Shown: positions 53,967-60,935 of the stretch, piece after piece | Position numbering within the stretch: position 1 is the first letter of the stretch | How the letters are laid out: the number at the start of each line of letters is the position of its first letter | Assembly: GCF_013003965.1 (NCBI RefSeq) | Contig: NZ_CP053069.1 | Span: forward strand, 3,937,419 to 4,001,418 | Length of the DNA stretch: 64,000 bases | From: Usitatibacter rugosus | Lineage (GTDB): Bacteria > Pseudomonadota > Gammaproteobacteria > Burkholderiales > Usitatibacteraceae | Direction: 5' to 3' | Made by a program: the position numbers and the translations under genes | Notes under the pieces: model-generated | What the model saw: only the letters and a program-made list of their open reading frames with translations | Told to the model about the DNA's origin: nothing | Database searches by the model: none

Positions 53967-54821
53967 GTGTCCGAATCCGAGTCGAAAACCCGCCAATCCG
54001 CCGTGCTCCGCGCCCTCGCCCGGGTGCTGCGGCCGGTCGCGCGCCTGCTGATCGCGGGCGGCGTGCCGATCCAGGCGGCGAGCGAATCGCTGAAGCGGGC
54101 GTACGTCGAAGCGGCCCAGCGCCACTTCGGCGAGGAGGCCGGGACCGACAGCCGCCTCTCGCTGCTCACCGGCATCAACCGCAAGGAAGTGCGCCGGCTC
54201 ACCACGCCCGCCGCGGACGAATGGGGCCCGGAGTCGGTGACGTCGTTCGCTTCGGCCGTCTACACCGCGTGGACCCTGCGCGAGGAATGGCGCGGAGCGG
54301 ACGGCAAGCCCCGCGCGCTGCCCTTGCGAGGCGAGGGGTCCTTCGACGTGCTGGTGAAGGGTGTGACGCGCGATCTCCGGCCCTCGTCGGTGCTGGCCGA
54401 GCTGGTGCGGCTGGGTTACGCCGAGACGGGCGTGGACGACACGGTGCGGCCCGTCGGAGACGCGTTCCTCTCGCAGCGCGAGTTCACCGACCGGCTGGGT
54501 CCCCTCGCGGAAAACCTGCAGGACCACGCCGATGCCGCCGTCGCCAACGTGCTCGGCGCATCGCCCCCCTTCCTGGAACGCACTCTCTTCGGCGACGAGC
54601 TCTCGGAGGAGTCGGCGAAGGTGCTGCACGAAGAAGCCCGCGCGCACTGGAAGCGCGTGCACGACGAGCTGATCGCCCGCGCGGACGTGCTGGAAGCCGA
54701 GGACCAACGCCTCGGCCGTCCGGCCACGACGCGCATTCGCGTGGGTGTCTACGTTTATGTCGAAACCCCCTCCGGGGACGCGACCGCGTCGCCCCAGAAA
54801 AAGGAATCCGATGAAGACTGA
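53967..54821 (+). CDS. DUF6502 family protein, candidate DNA-binding regulator
   Basis: 284 residues from GTG 53967; an in-frame extension to 53877 would run through operator 2 and is not credited. The N-terminal half is helical with 'VLRALARVLRPVARLLIAGGVPIQAASESLKRAYVEAA' and 'LSLLTGINRKEVRRL', the latter like a helix-turn-helix recognition segment; the C-terminal half has 'AHWKRVHDELIARADVLEAE'. The family is uncharacterised. Its position beside a twin operator and overlap with a DUF5666 gene suggest an autoregulated transcription factor, which is inference. Confidence 0.7.
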   Translation: MSESESKTRQSAVLRALARVLRPVARLLIAGGVPIQAASESLKRAYVEAAQRHFGEEAGTDSRLSLLTGINRKEVRRLTTPAADEWGPESVTSFASAVYTAWTLREEWRGADGKPRALPLRGEGSFDVLVKGVTRDLRPSSVLAELVRLGYAETGVDDTVRPVGDAFLSQREFTDRLGPLAENLQDHADAAVANVLGASPPFLERTLFGDELSEESAKVLHEEARAHWKRVHDELIARADVLEAEDQRLGRPATTRIRVGVYVYVETPSGDATASPQKKESDED

Positions 54822-55974
54822 ACCTCTCGCGCTCCGGCGCTTCGGCGCGATCCTCGCGATCGCCCTCCTCCCCGGCTGCCTCGAGACGAAGACCGGCAGC
54901 AACGGAACCGGCAGCGTGCCCGCCGACGGCAAGTCGCTCGTCGCGGGCACCGTCGTGAGCGTCGAACCGTTCTCGGTCGGTCTGGCCTCGCTCGAGCCGT
55001 CCACCGCGGTCATCCGCCGCGACGAGACGACGAATGCCGGCGTCTCGTCGCTTCGCCTCGGCATGAATCTCGAGGCGGCCGGTACCGTGACGGGCCCCTA
55101 TGGCACCGTCCCCGTCGTGTTGCGCGAGGGCGGTGCCCAGAGCGCCGTGCGCGGGCCGGTGATCTCCGTCGACGCCGCCGCCCAGCGCTTCACCGTGGCG
55201 ACGTTCACCTTCGTCGTCGACGCGAACACCCTCTACGACGGCGTGGCCGGCTTTCCCGGTCTTGCCTCGGGCGCCTACGTGGAGGTCTCGGGCCTGCCGC
55301 TCGCGGACCTGCGCACGATCCTCGCGACGCGCATCACGCAGACGGCCGCGCCCGCCGATGGACGCATCTCGGTCTCGGCGCGGATCGACTCGCTGTCGGC
55401 GACGGGCCTGTCGCTCGCCGGCATCCTGGTGCCCGGCATCTCGAGCGGGAGCTTCAGTCCGCCGCCGCCGATCGGAGGCCGCGCCCGCGTGAATGGCAAC
55501 TACAACGCGGCTGCGGTCGCGATCACGAACGAGTTCGTGTTCCTGCTGCCCGATTTCGCGCCGGCGGCCAGCACCACGGTCGAGCTCGAGGGAATCGCGC
55601 TCAACGTGGCATCGAACGGGAGCTTCGTCCTGCGCACGCCCGCGCACGATTACGACATCGCAGCCGGTGCGCCCGGACCCACGCCGATCTCATCCGGGGC
55701 GCGCGTGCGCGTCGTGGCCACCGCGTCATCGGCCACGTCACTCATGCCGACCTCGGTGACCGCCGTGGGACAGATCGTCTATCGGGTGAGCGGTACCGTG
55801 AGCGACTACACGTCGCTCGCAGCGTTACGTGTGCGGGGAGAACCGGTGGATCTCACGACGGCGGTCATCCGGGGCGGCAATGCCTCGGACATCGCCAACG
55901 GACGGCGCCTCGCGATCGTGGGGACCGCGGGTCCCGGCGCACTGCGCGTGTCGGAGGCGACCCTCCTGCCCTGA
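54811..55974 (+). CDS. DUF5666 lipoprotein
   Basis: 387 residues. Lipobox 'LPGC' with Cys23, then several repeated beta units of OB-like DUF5666 type: 'VAGTVVSVEPFSVGLASLE', 'VRGPVISVDAAAQRFTVATFTFVVDANT', 'VYRVSGTVSDYTSLAALRVRGEPVDLTTA'. AAGGA precedes the ATG, and the gene overlaps the DUF6502 gene by 11 nt, so the two are coupled. The function is unknown; it is an envelope protein and a plausible target of the twin operator. Confidence 0.78.
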   Translation: MKTEPLALRRFGAILAIALLPGCLETKTGSNGTGSVPADGKSLVAGTVVSVEPFSVGLASLEPSTAVIRRDETTNAGVSSLRLGMNLEAAGTVTGPYGTVPVVLREGGAQSAVRGPVISVDAAAQRFTVATFTFVVDANTLYDGVAGFPGLASGAYVEVSGLPLADLRTILATRITQTAAPADGRISVSARIDSLSATGLSLAGILVPGISSGSFSPPPPIGGRARVNGNYNAAAVAITNEFVFLLPDFAPAASTTVELEGIALNVASNGSFVLRTPAHDYDIAAGAPGPTPISSGARVRVVATASSATSLMPTSVTAVGQIVYRVSGTVSDYTSLAALRVRGEPVDLTTAVIRGGNASDIANGRRLAIVGTAGPGALRVSEATLLP

Positions 55975-55977
55975 GCG

Positions 55978-56721
55978 CTACTTCAGGGCTCCGGCGAGCC
56001 ACCCGTCGATCGCCCGTGCGAGCTCATCCTCGTGGCGGACGAAGAAGTGGTCCGCGGCGGCGATGACGGTCTGCCGCGAGCCACGGCCCACGAGGGCCTT
56101 TCGGCGCGCCTCGGCGCCGGCGAGCACCGCGGGAAAATCCTGCTCGCCGTAGATGTCGAGCGTCGGTTGGGCCAGTGCGCGCGCCCCGCCCGTGAAAGGA
56201 CCCAGCCTCCCGACGCAGACCCACGCCGCGAACGGCGACGAGGCCGCCGCATCGAGATAGGCGTTGCTCATGTACGCGCCCATGCTGTGGCTCACCAGCA
56301 CCTGCTTCGCGGGCGTGCGCTCTCGCAGCCACGCCGAGGCGCGCGCGATCCGGTCGAACGCGTCGGGAAATACCTTGGGATAGTCCTCGTGCTTCGCATC
56401 GGCGGCGAGCACGGGCATCTGGATGGAGAGCGTCGTGTAGCCCATGTCGGTGAGCTTGGCGCGCAGGATCCCGATCAGGCCATGGTCCGGGTGCACGCCG
56501 GCACCGTGCACGATGACGAGCGCGCCCTTGGCTTCCTTCGCCGGCGCGTAGAGGGCGAGGAACTTGCGCCCCGATGCCGCGGGAATCCACACGGCATCGC
56601 CCACGACCACGCCGGGCTCGACCTCGTCCGCCCAGCGCTTCTCCCGCTCGTAGTCCTGGGCGAACGCGAGCGTCGCGGCGCAGGACAGGATGGCGACGGC
56701 GGTGCGAATTGCGGTTCTCAT
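55978..56721 (-). CDS. DUF3530 alpha/beta-hydrolase-like exported protein
   Basis: 247 residues with a signal peptide (about 1-22). 'GALVIVHGAGVHPDHGLIGILRAKLTDMGYTTLSIQMPVLA' is the start of an alpha/beta hydrolase, 'QVLVSHSMGAYMSNAYLD' holds the nucleophile elbow (G/S-H-S-M-G), and 'LDIYGEQDFPAVL' plus 'AADHFFVRH' provide the acid and histidine, so the triad looks complete. DUF3530 proteins are poorly characterised periplasmic hydrolases. The ATG at 56721 (GGAGG 9 nt upstream) is preferred to one 9 nt earlier. Confidence 0.82.
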   Translation of the reverse strand: MRTAIRTAVAILSCAATLAFAQDYEREKRWADEVEPGVVVGDAVWIPAASGRKFLALYAPAKEAKGALVIVHGAGVHPDHGLIGILRAKLTDMGYTTLSIQMPVLAADAKHEDYPKVFPDAFDRIARASAWLRERTPAKQVLVSHSMGAYMSNAYLDAAASSPFAAWVCVGRLGPFTGGARALAQPTLDIYGEQDFPAVLAGAEARRKALVGRGSRQTVIAAADHFFVRHEDELARAIDGWLAGALK

Positions 56722-56787
56722 TCCCTGCATCCTCCCTTTCGGCAAGAATAGCCCAGCGCGGCCACCCGGGCCGGGGAGAGAACGACC

Positions 56788-57531
56788 ATGGAATTCTTCG
56801 CGTTCGACTGGATCTCGGATCCGGCGATCTGGCTTTCGCTGATCACGCTGGCCGGCCTCGAGATCGTGCTGGGGATCGACAACCTCGTGTTCATCGCGAT
56901 CCTCACCAACCGGCTGCCGGAGCCCCAGCGTCCGATGGCCCGCAAGGTGGGCCTCGCCATGGCGCTCGGTACGCGCCTCATCCTGCTCGCGATGCTCGCG
57001 TGGATCGTGACGCTCACCGAGCCGCTGTTCACCGTGCTCACCCTGTCGATCTCGTGGCGCGACGTGATCCTCATCGTCGGGGGCGTCTTCCTGCTGGTGA
57101 AGGCCACGCACGAAATCCACAACGAGATGGAGGGCGAGCCCGAGGACAAGGGCCCCGCGCAGCGCGGCGCCACCTTCGGGATGATCGTGACGCAGATCGC
57201 GGTCATCGACATCATCTTCTCGCTCGACTCGGTGATCACCGCGGTGGGCATGGCCGACCAGCTCTGGGTGATGGTGCTCGCCGTCGTGATCGCGATGATC
57301 ATCATGCTGGTGGCCTCCACGCCGCTCGCGAACTTCGTCTCCGCGCACCCGACCGTGAAGATGCTGGCGCTCTCGTTCCTGATGATGATCGGCGTCTTCC
57401 TGGTCGCCGACGGCCTGCATTTCCATATCCCGAAGGGCTACCTCTACTTTTCGCTCGCGTTCTCGATCGCCGTGGAAGCGCTCAACTACTGGGTTCGCAA
57501 CCGCAGGAAGAAAGCACACGCGCATCCGTAG
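56788..57531 (+). CDS. TerC family integral membrane protein
   Basis: 247 residues with seven to eight membrane helices. 'EIVLGIDNLVFIAIL' (from Glu25; Asp31-Asn32) and 'DIIFSLDSVITAVG' are the paired acidic motifs of the TerC family, thought to bind a metal ion. TerC-like proteins have been linked to manganese export and metalation of exoproteins. It is divergent from the DUF3530 gene (66 bp) and followed 26 bp later by the M20 gene. Confidence 0.92.
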   Translation: MEFFAFDWISDPAIWLSLITLAGLEIVLGIDNLVFIAILTNRLPEPQRPMARKVGLAMALGTRLILLAMLAWIVTLTEPLFTVLTLSISWRDVILIVGGVFLLVKATHEIHNEMEGEPEDKGPAQRGATFGMIVTQIAVIDIIFSLDSVITAVGMADQLWVMVLAVVIAMIIMLVASTPLANFVSAHPTVKMLALSFLMMIGVFLVADGLHFHIPKGYLYFSLAFSIAVEALNYWVRNRRKKAHAHP

Positions 57532-57557
57532 CGTCCGCGCCGTGAGATGATTCACGG

Positions 57558-58682
57558 ATGACGGCCCGCATCGATCCGCGGTCGCTCACCCGCGAGCTGC
57601 TGCGCTACAACACGATCAACCCGCCGGGGATGGAGCGCGCCTGCGCCCGCCACCTGGGAGGCCTGCTCGAATCCGCGGGCTTCGCGGTCAAGTACCACGA
57701 GTTCGCCGAATCTCGCACCAGCCTCGTGGCCGAGATCGGCGGAGACGACGATCGACCCCCGATCTGCTTCACCGGCCACATCGATGTCGTGCCGCTCGGC
57801 GCCGCCCCGTGGTCGCACGACGCGTTCGCGGGCGAGACCGAGGGCGACAAGCTCTACGGTCGCGGCTCCACCGACATGAAGAGCGGCATCGCGGCACTGG
57901 TGGCCGCCGCGATCGAGCTCGCGCCGCAGCTCGCCAAGGGACCCGGCCTCGTCGTCGTCATCACCGCCGGCGAGGAAGTCGGCTGCGAGGGCGCGCGATT
58001 CCTCGCCGACCACAAGCTCCTGCCGCGCGCGGGCGCGATCGTCGTCGCGGAGCCCACGGCGAACTATCCGTACATCGGCCACAAGGGTCTCGCCTGGTTC
58101 GAGATCGAGACCACGGGCGTCACGGCGCACGGCTCGATGCCCGAGGTCGGCGACAACGCGATCCTCAAGATGGCGAAGGTGATCGGCGACCTCGAGCATT
58201 TCGAGTTCCCGGTGCACTCGCATGCGGTGATGGGCAAGCCCACGATGAACGTCGGCACGATCCACGGCGGCCTCAACACCAACTCGGTGCCCGACCGCGC
58301 GAAGATCACCGTCGACACGCGCACCGTGCCCGGCATCGACCACGTGCACCTGTGCCACTCGATCGAAGCGCTGCTCGCACCCCGCGGAGCGCACGTCCGC
58401 AAGATCGTCGATACGGCGCCGCTCTACACGGAGCCTTCGAACGAATGGGTGCAGCAGGTCTTCGAGACGTGCACGCCGCTGCTCGACGGACGCCCGACGC
58501 CGAAGACCATCACCTTCTCCACCGACGGCGCGGATCTCAAGCGCGGCTTCGGCGGCCCGCCCGCCGTGATCCTCGGCCCCGGCGAGCCCACCCTCGCCCA
58601 CCAGACGGACGAGTGGTGCTCGATGACGCGCATCGAGCAATCCGTGGATCTCTTCAAGACCTTGATGCTTCGCTGGAAGTGA
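57558..58682 (+). CDS. M20 family metallopeptidase, ArgE/DapE type
   Basis: 374 residues. Zinc ligands: His74 and Asp76 in 'FTGHIDVVP', Asp106 in 'GRGSTDMKSG', Glu139-Glu140 in 'TAGEEVGCEG', and a C-terminal His in 'AHQTDEW'. The lid/dimerisation insert starts about residue 180 with 'THGSMPEVGDNA'-type motif. The substrate could be N-acetylornithine, succinyl-diaminopimelate or another N-acyl amino acid; the sequence alone does not decide. It ends at a dRS3-like repeat. Confidence 0.88.
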   Translation: MTARIDPRSLTRELLRYNTINPPGMERACARHLGGLLESAGFAVKYHEFAESRTSLVAEIGGDDDRPPICFTGHIDVVPLGAAPWSHDAFAGETEGDKLYGRGSTDMKSGIAALVAAAIELAPQLAKGPGLVVVITAGEEVGCEGARFLADHKLLPRAGAIVVAEPTANYPYIGHKGLAWFEIETTGVTAHGSMPEVGDNAILKMAKVIGDLEHFEFPVHSHAVMGKPTMNVGTIHGGLNTNSVPDRAKITVDTRTVPGIDHVHLCHSIEALLAPRGAHVRKIVDTAPLYTEPSNEWVQQVFETCTPLLDGRPTPKTITFSTDGADLKRGFGGPPAVILGPGEPTLAHQTDEWCSMTRIEQSVDLFKTLMLRWK

Positions 58683-58684
58683 AC

Positions 58685-58739
58685 GTCATTCCCGCGAAGG
58701 CGGGAATCCAGCCTGGGCCCCCGCCTACGCGGGGGCGAC
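58685..58739. repeat. dRS3-like dispersed palindromic repeat, copy 3
   Basis: ATTCCCGC-GAAG-GCGGGAAT (58688-58707) and GCCCCCGC-CTAC-GCGGGGGC (58717-58736), separated by CCAGCCTGG, begin with GTC and end with GAC. Same two-hairpin plan and spacing as copy 1. It lies between the convergent M20 and TauE/SafE genes and may terminate both. Confidence 0.8.
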
Positions 58740-58742
58740 GAC

Positions 58743-59540
58743 TCACACCGAGATCGCGAGCTTGATGCCCGTCGCGATCAGGAAGAGCGCGAAGATGCGA
58801 CGCAGCGTGGCGCCACGAAGCTTGTGCGCGAGCCGCGCGCCGAACGGCGCCACGAGCACGCTGGTGGCCGAGATCCCCACGAACGCCGGCAGGTAGACGA
58901 AGCCCAGGCTCCACTCGGGAAGACCGGGGACGGTCCATCCCGCGATGGCGTAGCCGACGGTGCCCGCGATCGCGAGCGGGAAGCCCATCGCGGCGCAGGT
59001 CCCGATGGCGCGGTGCACGGTCATGCTGCACCACGTGAAGAACGGCACGCCGATCGCGGCGGCGCCGCCGCCGAAGAGGCTCGACGCCGTGCCGATGAAG
59101 AACGCCCAGCCGCGCAGGCCGCTGGCGCCCGGAAGCTCGCGGCGCTGCGTCGGCTTGAGGTCGAAGACCATCGTCACGATCATCACGGCCATGAACGCGA
59201 GGAAGACGACCTTCAGCACGCCCGTCGGCACGAAGCGAGCGACGACCACGCCGGCCAGCACGCCCGCGAAGAGACCCGGCACCATCGTCTTCACGATCGG
59301 CCAGTCGACGGCGCCGTGCTTGTGATGGGTGCGGAACGAGGACCACGCGCCCGCCATGATGGCCGCGAGCGACGTGCCGATCGCCATGTGCATGATGAAG
59401 GCCGGGGGGAAGCCGTGCGCCGCGAACATCAGCGCCAGCGAGGACACGATGATGAGCCCGCCGCCGATGCCCAGCAGCCCCGCGAGGAACCCGACGACGG
59501 CGCCGATGCCCAGGTAGGCGCCGAGCTCCGCTAGCGGCAT
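58743..59540 (-). CDS. TauE/SafE sulfite exporter family protein
   Basis: 265 residues, eight hydrophobic helices. 'AVVGFLAGLLGIGGGLIIV' at the N-terminus and 'SSLFGGGAAAIGVPFFTW' in the middle are the duplicated TauE/SafE glycine motifs. Such proteins export sulfite or organosulfonates; the ligand here is unknown. It starts 1 nt after the EVE gene stop on the same strand. Confidence 0.9.
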   Translation of the reverse strand: MPLAELGAYLGIGAVVGFLAGLLGIGGGLIIVSSLALMFAAHGFPPAFIMHMAIGTSLAAIMAGAWSSFRTHHKHGAVDWPIVKTMVPGLFAGVLAGVVVARFVPTGVLKVVFLAFMAVMIVTMVFDLKPTQRRELPGASGLRGWAFFIGTASSLFGGGAAAIGVPFFTWCSMTVHRAIGTCAAMGFPLAIAGTVGYAIAGWTVPGLPEWSLGFVYLPAFVGISATSVLVAPFGARLAHKLRGATLRRIFALFLIATGIKLAISV

Positions 59541-59541
59541 C

Positions 59542-60000
59542 TCACTTCAGCTTCGCGGTGATGAACTTCCACTCGGCTGCCGTGACGGGGGTGATCGACA
59601 GGCGGTTGCCCTTGCGCAGCGTCACCATCTCCGCGAGCTGCGGGTAGCCGCGCATTTCCTCCAGCGGCATGGGACGCGTCTTCCTGGCGAGCTTCACGTC
59701 CACGAGCATCCAGCGCGGCTCCTCTTTCTTCGCCTTGGGGTCGTAGTACGGGCTCTTCTTCTGGAACTGCGTGTCGTCGGGATAGGACGTGCTCGCGACT
59801 TCCGCCAGGCCGTAGATGCCGGGGACTTCGCAGCTCGAGTGGTAGAAGAGCACGCCGTCGCCCACCGTCATGGAATCGCGCATGTAGTTGCGCGCCATGT
59901 AGTTGCGAACGCCGAACCAGGGGGTGGACTGCTTGGGGGCCGCGACGAGATCGTCTATGGAAAACTCGTCGGGCTCGGACTTCATCAACCAGTAATTCAT
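59542..60000 (-). CDS. EVE domain protein (modified-base reader family)
   Basis: 152 residues, one EVE domain. 'YWLMKSEPDEFSIDDL' and 'WFGVRNYMARNYMRDSMTVGDGVLFYHSS' are the family hallmarks. EVE domains bind modified bases in DNA or RNA, as in human THYN1. The start ATG lies 4 nt after the 3' end of the 6S RNA gene, and a zapA-6S-EVE order is common in betaproteobacteria. Confidence 0.92.
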   Translation of the reverse strand: MNYWLMKSEPDEFSIDDLVAAPKQSTPWFGVRNYMARNYMRDSMTVGDGVLFYHSSCEVPGIYGLAEVASTSYPDDTQFQKKSPYYDPKAKKEEPRWMLVDVKLARKTRPMPLEEMRGYPQLAEMVTLRKGNRLSITPVTAAEWKFITAKLK

Positions 60001-60003
60001 CGC

Positions 60004-60180
60004 GATTCCCTGCGGTGTTCGCCCAGGCCGCTAACCTGAACCCAGAGGTTCAAGGCGGTCACCCACCGCGCGCCGCAGGTACGTCCGACGTGGGACGCGC
60101 ACAATAGCGCACTGAGCGGGCGTCCATTTCATACCACTTATCGGTTCAAGGATTTGAGCCTGGACGAACGCCGCAGGAAA
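60004..60180 (-). ncRNA. ssrS: 6S RNA (ssrS)
   Basis: On the minus strand the 5' end TTTCCTGCGGCGTTCG pairs with 3' CGAACACCGCAGGGAA across one G-U, closing the long 6S stem. Near the 3' side, CCTTGAACC...GGGTTCAGG matches the conserved 3' arm of E. coli 6S RNA (CCTTGAACC...GGGTTCAAGG), and 'GTGGTATGAAATGG' is in the central bubble. About 177 nt long. It lies directly downstream of zapA, the conserved synteny. 6S RNA sequesters sigma70 RNA polymerase in stationary phase. Ends are estimated from the stem. Confidence 0.88.
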
Positions 60181-60190
60181 CCGAAAACGC

Positions 60191-60514
60191 CTAGAACAAA
60201 TTGTCCTGGTCCGACGCGAGCGCCGATTCCAGCGTCTCCTGCATGGCAACGATTCTACGCCGAACGGCGGCGCTGTCGCCACCGGAATCGCCGCCCTTGC
60301 GCGACAACATTTCGTGCGCGATGTTCAACGCGGCCATGATCGCGATGCGCTCGTTGCCGACGACCTTGCCGGTGTCGCGCACTTCCTTCATGCGGCGGTT
60401 CAGGAAATCGACGGACGCGAGGAGCTGCTTCTCTTCGCCCTCGGGACAGCCCACGCGGAACTCGCGGCCGAGCACGGTGATCGTAAGTGCGCCTTTTTCC
60501 GCGGCGTCCTTCAC
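60191..60514 (-). CDS. zapA: Cell division protein ZapA
   Basis: 107 residues. 'TITVLGREFRVGCPEGEEKQLLASVDFLNRRMKEVR' is the ZapA dimerisation domain, and a C-terminal coiled coil follows ('AVRRRIVAMQETLESAL'). It bundles FtsZ at the division site. The start GTG overlaps the stop of the upstream coiled-coil gene (GTGA). 6S RNA follows 10 nt after the stop. Confidence 0.93.
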   Translation of the reverse strand: MKDAAEKGALTITVLGREFRVGCPEGEEKQLLASVDFLNRRMKEVRDTGKVVGNERIAIMAALNIAHEMLSRKGGDSGGDSAAVRRRIVAMQETLESALASDQDNLF

Positions 60515-60711
60515 GACTCGGTCTCGGGAATCTGCTTGAGGAGCGCCTCGATGCGCGTCTTGGCGGAGGCGAGCTTCTCGCCGAGGCGCGCGTTCTCGTC
60601 GGCGCGCGCCGCAACCTGCTGGCGAAGGTCACGGTTCTCCTCGCGCAGCGTTTTCAGGCGCTGCACGACCTGCGCAAGCTTGGCCTCGAGGTCGTGGAGT
60701 TCCGCTTCCAT
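60511..60711 (-). CDS. ZapB-like short coiled-coil protein (TIGR02449 type)
   Basis: 66 residues from ATG 60711, almost one continuous coiled coil ('EAELHDLEAKLAQVVQRLKTLREENRDLRQQVAARADENARL'). The family is always next to zapA in betaproteobacteria and probably bridges FtsZ and the nucleoid as ZapB does. A TTG 36 nt upstream is an alternative start; there is no strong ribosome-binding site at either. Confidence 0.82.
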   Translation of the reverse strand: MEAELHDLEAKLAQVVQRLKTLREENRDLRQQVAARADENARLGEKLASAKTRIEALLKQIPETES

Positions 60712-60784
60712 GGGAACCAAGATAGGTGAATTTCCTTGGCCCGTCAATGCGTAAGCATCTCTTTTGAAAGTGCTTTATCATCGC

Positions 60785-60930
60785 CGGTGCGTTGGGATGC
60801 TCGGGAAGCCGGTTCGAAGCCGGCGCTGCCCCCGCAACGGTAGGCGAGCAGGCGCTCGCGAGTCCGGAGACCGGCCCCCTCGTGCCCTCAACCTTGCAGC
60901 CTGCGGGGACGCTCGCTGCCAAGCCAAGGA
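60785..60930 (+). promoter_or_regulatory. Cobalamin (vitamin B12) riboswitch controlling btuB
   Basis: The aptamer core has 'GAAGCCGGTTCGAAGCCGGC', then the B12-box region GCTGCCCCCGCAACGGTA and AGTCCGGAGACCGGCC. Downstream, CCTTG (60892-60896) is complementary to CAAGG (60925-60929), which includes the btuB Shine-Dalgarno AAGGA, so B12 binding could block translation. Exact ends are estimates. Confidence 0.9.
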
Positions 60931-60935
60931 TCACC

